Origin: Synechococcaceae cyanobacterium
Lineage (GTDB): Bacteria; Cyanobacteriota; Cyanobacteriia; PCC-6307; Cyanobiaceae
Assembly (NCBI GenBank): GCA_947461705.1
Contig: CANHMF010000007.1
Coordinates: 1-38,409, forward strand
DNA length: 38,409 nt
Direction of reading: 5' to 3'
Below are positions 37,195-38,409 of the stretch, piece after piece. The translations under genes were made by a program, and so were the position numbers. Within the stretch, counting starts at the first letter, position 1; each line of letters starts with the position of its first letter. The notes below the pieces were generated by a model, which was not told the origin of the DNA, did not search any database, and saw only the letters and a program-made list of their open reading frames with translations.

Positions 37195-38409
37195 TCACAC
37201 CTCCGCGAGCACCTTCGCCTCCTCCTCGGAAGTCACCACCCGGCCGGCATCCTCGAAGCCTTCGATCTGATCGAAGTTGAGGTAGCGGTAGAGCTCGGCG
37301 CCCTTGGGATCGATCTTGGCGGCGGCGATGGCCAGGTATTGCTCCTTGGTGGGGATGCGGCCCAGCTGCGCACACACCGCCGCCAGCTCGGCGCTGCCCA
37401 GGTACACCTGGGAGCCGTTGCCGAGGCGGTTGTTGAAGTTGCGGGTGCTAGTGGAGAACACGGTGGTGTTGTCCTCCACCCGTGCCTGGTTGCCCATGCA
37501 CAGGGAGCAGCCGGGCATCTCCATGCGTGAGCCGGCCTTCTCGAAGATGGCGTAGTAGCCCTCCTGTTTGAGCATCTCCTCATCCATGCGGGTGGGCGGG
37601 CAGACCCACAGGCGTGCACTGTTTTCGCCCTGGCCTTCCAGCACTGTGGCGGCGGCGCGGTAGTGGCCGATGTTGGTCATGCAGGAGCCGATGAACACCT
37701 CGTCGATGGGCTTGCCTGCTTCCTCGGAGAGCAGCTTGACGTTGTCGGGGTCGTTGGGGCAGGCCAGGATCGGCTCGGTGATGGCATCGAGATCGATCTC
37801 GATCACAGCCGCGTATTCGGCATCGGCGTCAGCCTCCAGCAGCTGGGGATCGGCCAGCCAGGCCTCCATGGCCTTGATACGGCGTGCGAGGGTGCGGGCA
37901 TCGCCATAGCCACGGGCGATCATGTTTTTCAACAGCGCCACATTGCTGCGCAGGTATTCGCTCACCGTGTCCACCGAGAGCTTGATGGTGCTGCCGGCGC
38001 AGGAGCGCTCGGCGGTGGCGTCGGTGAGCTCAAAGGCTTGCTCGAGCTTCAGATCGGGCAGGCCCTCGATCTCCATGATTCGGCCGTTGAACACGTTCTG
38101 TTTGCCTTCCTTGGCCACGGTGAGCAGGCCCTGCTGAATCGCCACGTAGGGGATGGCATTCACCACATCGCGCAGGGTCACGCCCGGCTGCAGCGAGCCG
38201 GAGAACTTCACCAGCACCGATTCGGGCATGTCGAGCGGCATGGCGCCGATGGCGGCGGCGAAGGCCACCAGGCCCGAGCCGGCTGGGAAGGAGATGCCTA
38301 GGGGGAAGCGGGTGTGGCTGTCGCCGCCGGTGCCCACGGTGTCGGGCAGGAGCATGCGGTTGAGCCAGCTGTGGATGATGCCGTCGCCGGGGCGCAGGGC
38401 CACACCGCC
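37195..38409 (-). CDS. acnB: Aconitate hydratase B (partial, 5' end outside window)
   Basis: TCA-cycle aconitase of the bacterial AcnB type, converting citrate to isocitrate through a 4Fe-4S cluster. About 404 codons of the C-terminal part are present, with the reading frame open to the window edge. Cluster and active-site segments are clear: [39 protein letters not shown] (one cluster Cys) and [15 protein letters not shown] (two Cys), then [27 protein letters not shown]. The C-terminus [13 protein letters not shown] is complete. Its stop is 42 bases from that of the C39-like gene, with which it converges; no hairpin terminator was seen in that gap. Confidence 0.98.
   Translation of the reverse strand, partial: GGVALRPGDGIIHSWLNRMLLPDTVGTGGDSHTRFPLGISFPAGSGLVAFAAAIGAMPLDMPESVLVKFSGSLQPGVTLRDVVNAIPYVAIQQGLLTVAKEGKQNVFNGRIMEIEGLPDLKLEQAFELTDATAERSCAGSTIKLSVDTVSEYLRSNVALLKNMIARGYGDARTLARRIKAMEAWLADPQLLEADADAEYAAVIEIDLDAITEPILACPNDPDNVKLLSEEAGKPIDEVFIGSCMTNIGHYRAAATVLEGQGENSARLWVCPPTRMDEEMLKQEGYYAIFEKAGSRMEMPGCSLCMGNQARVEDNTTVFSTSTRNFNNRLGNGSQVYLGSAELAAVCAQLGRIPTKEQYLAIAAAKIDPKGAELYRYLNFDQIEGFEDAGRVVTSEEEAKVLAEV

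Overview
The window is a gene-dense, high-GC piece of a picocyanobacterial chromosome, most like the Cyanobium / freshwater-to-marine Synechococcus group. The evidence is a PsbQ (CyanoQ) lipoprotein of photosystem II, a Ycf23-type protein, a Tic20-type protein, a DUF3134-type protein, a cyanobacterial sucrose-phosphate synthase, the tig-clpP-clpX-dnaX block and the dnaK/aroE/tic20/rpsF/argG/mraY neighbourhood, which from memory is typical of Synechococcus and Prochlorococcus. Almost everything is housekeeping, with very short intergenic spaces. No tRNA, rRNA, CRISPR array, insertion sequence or phage module was recognised.

Layout. Bases 1-5324 (minus strand) hold trigger factor, ClpP, ClpX, an LRAT/NlpC-like protein and the 5' part of dnaX: protein folding, proteolysis and the replication clamp loader. 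Bases 5762-9895 (plus) hold asd and dapA (lysine/diaminopimelate branch, start and stop overlapping) and RNase J. Bases 9897-11617 (minus) hold tilS overlapped by a small TPR-like gene. Back to back with tilS lies a Ycf23/DUF561 gene, followed on the plus strand by a small holin-like membrane protein, uvrB, a secreted alpha/beta hydrolase and sucrose-phosphate synthase (to 18723). Bases 18726-22925 are mostly minus strand: an LCP-family cell-wall ligase, purT, mraY with a tightly attached 84-residue gene, and a DUF3134-like gene, plus a 56-residue plus-strand membrane peptide. Bases 23039-24538 hold a small membrane protein and argG. Bases 24545-26900 (minus) are aroE, tic20, rpsF (with a clear terminator) and a coiled-coil protein. 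dnaK (26996-28891) diverges from aroE and shares a strong bidirectional terminator with pstS. Then come an FAD-dependent amine/glycine oxidase and psbQ (minus), purU and an O-antigen-ligase-like membrane protein (plus), and a B12-binding-type radical SAM protein (minus).

The one region that looks acquired is 35641-37194. Its base composition is visibly lower in GC. It contains about 490 bases with no convincing gene, possibly including a remnant of a minus-strand gene, and then a 341-residue protein with a papain/C39-like Cys-His-Asp/Asn pattern and no recognisable neighbours. It ends against acnB (partial, running off the right edge). This orphan cysteine-peptidase-like gene is the best candidate for something undescribed. 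Secondary points of interest are a UUCG-capped hairpin that would hide the dnaK ribosome binding site, a shared CATATG start palindrome between tilS and the Ycf23 gene, a probable CTG start in the radical SAM gene, and a degenerate phosphatase domain in sucrose-phosphate synthase.
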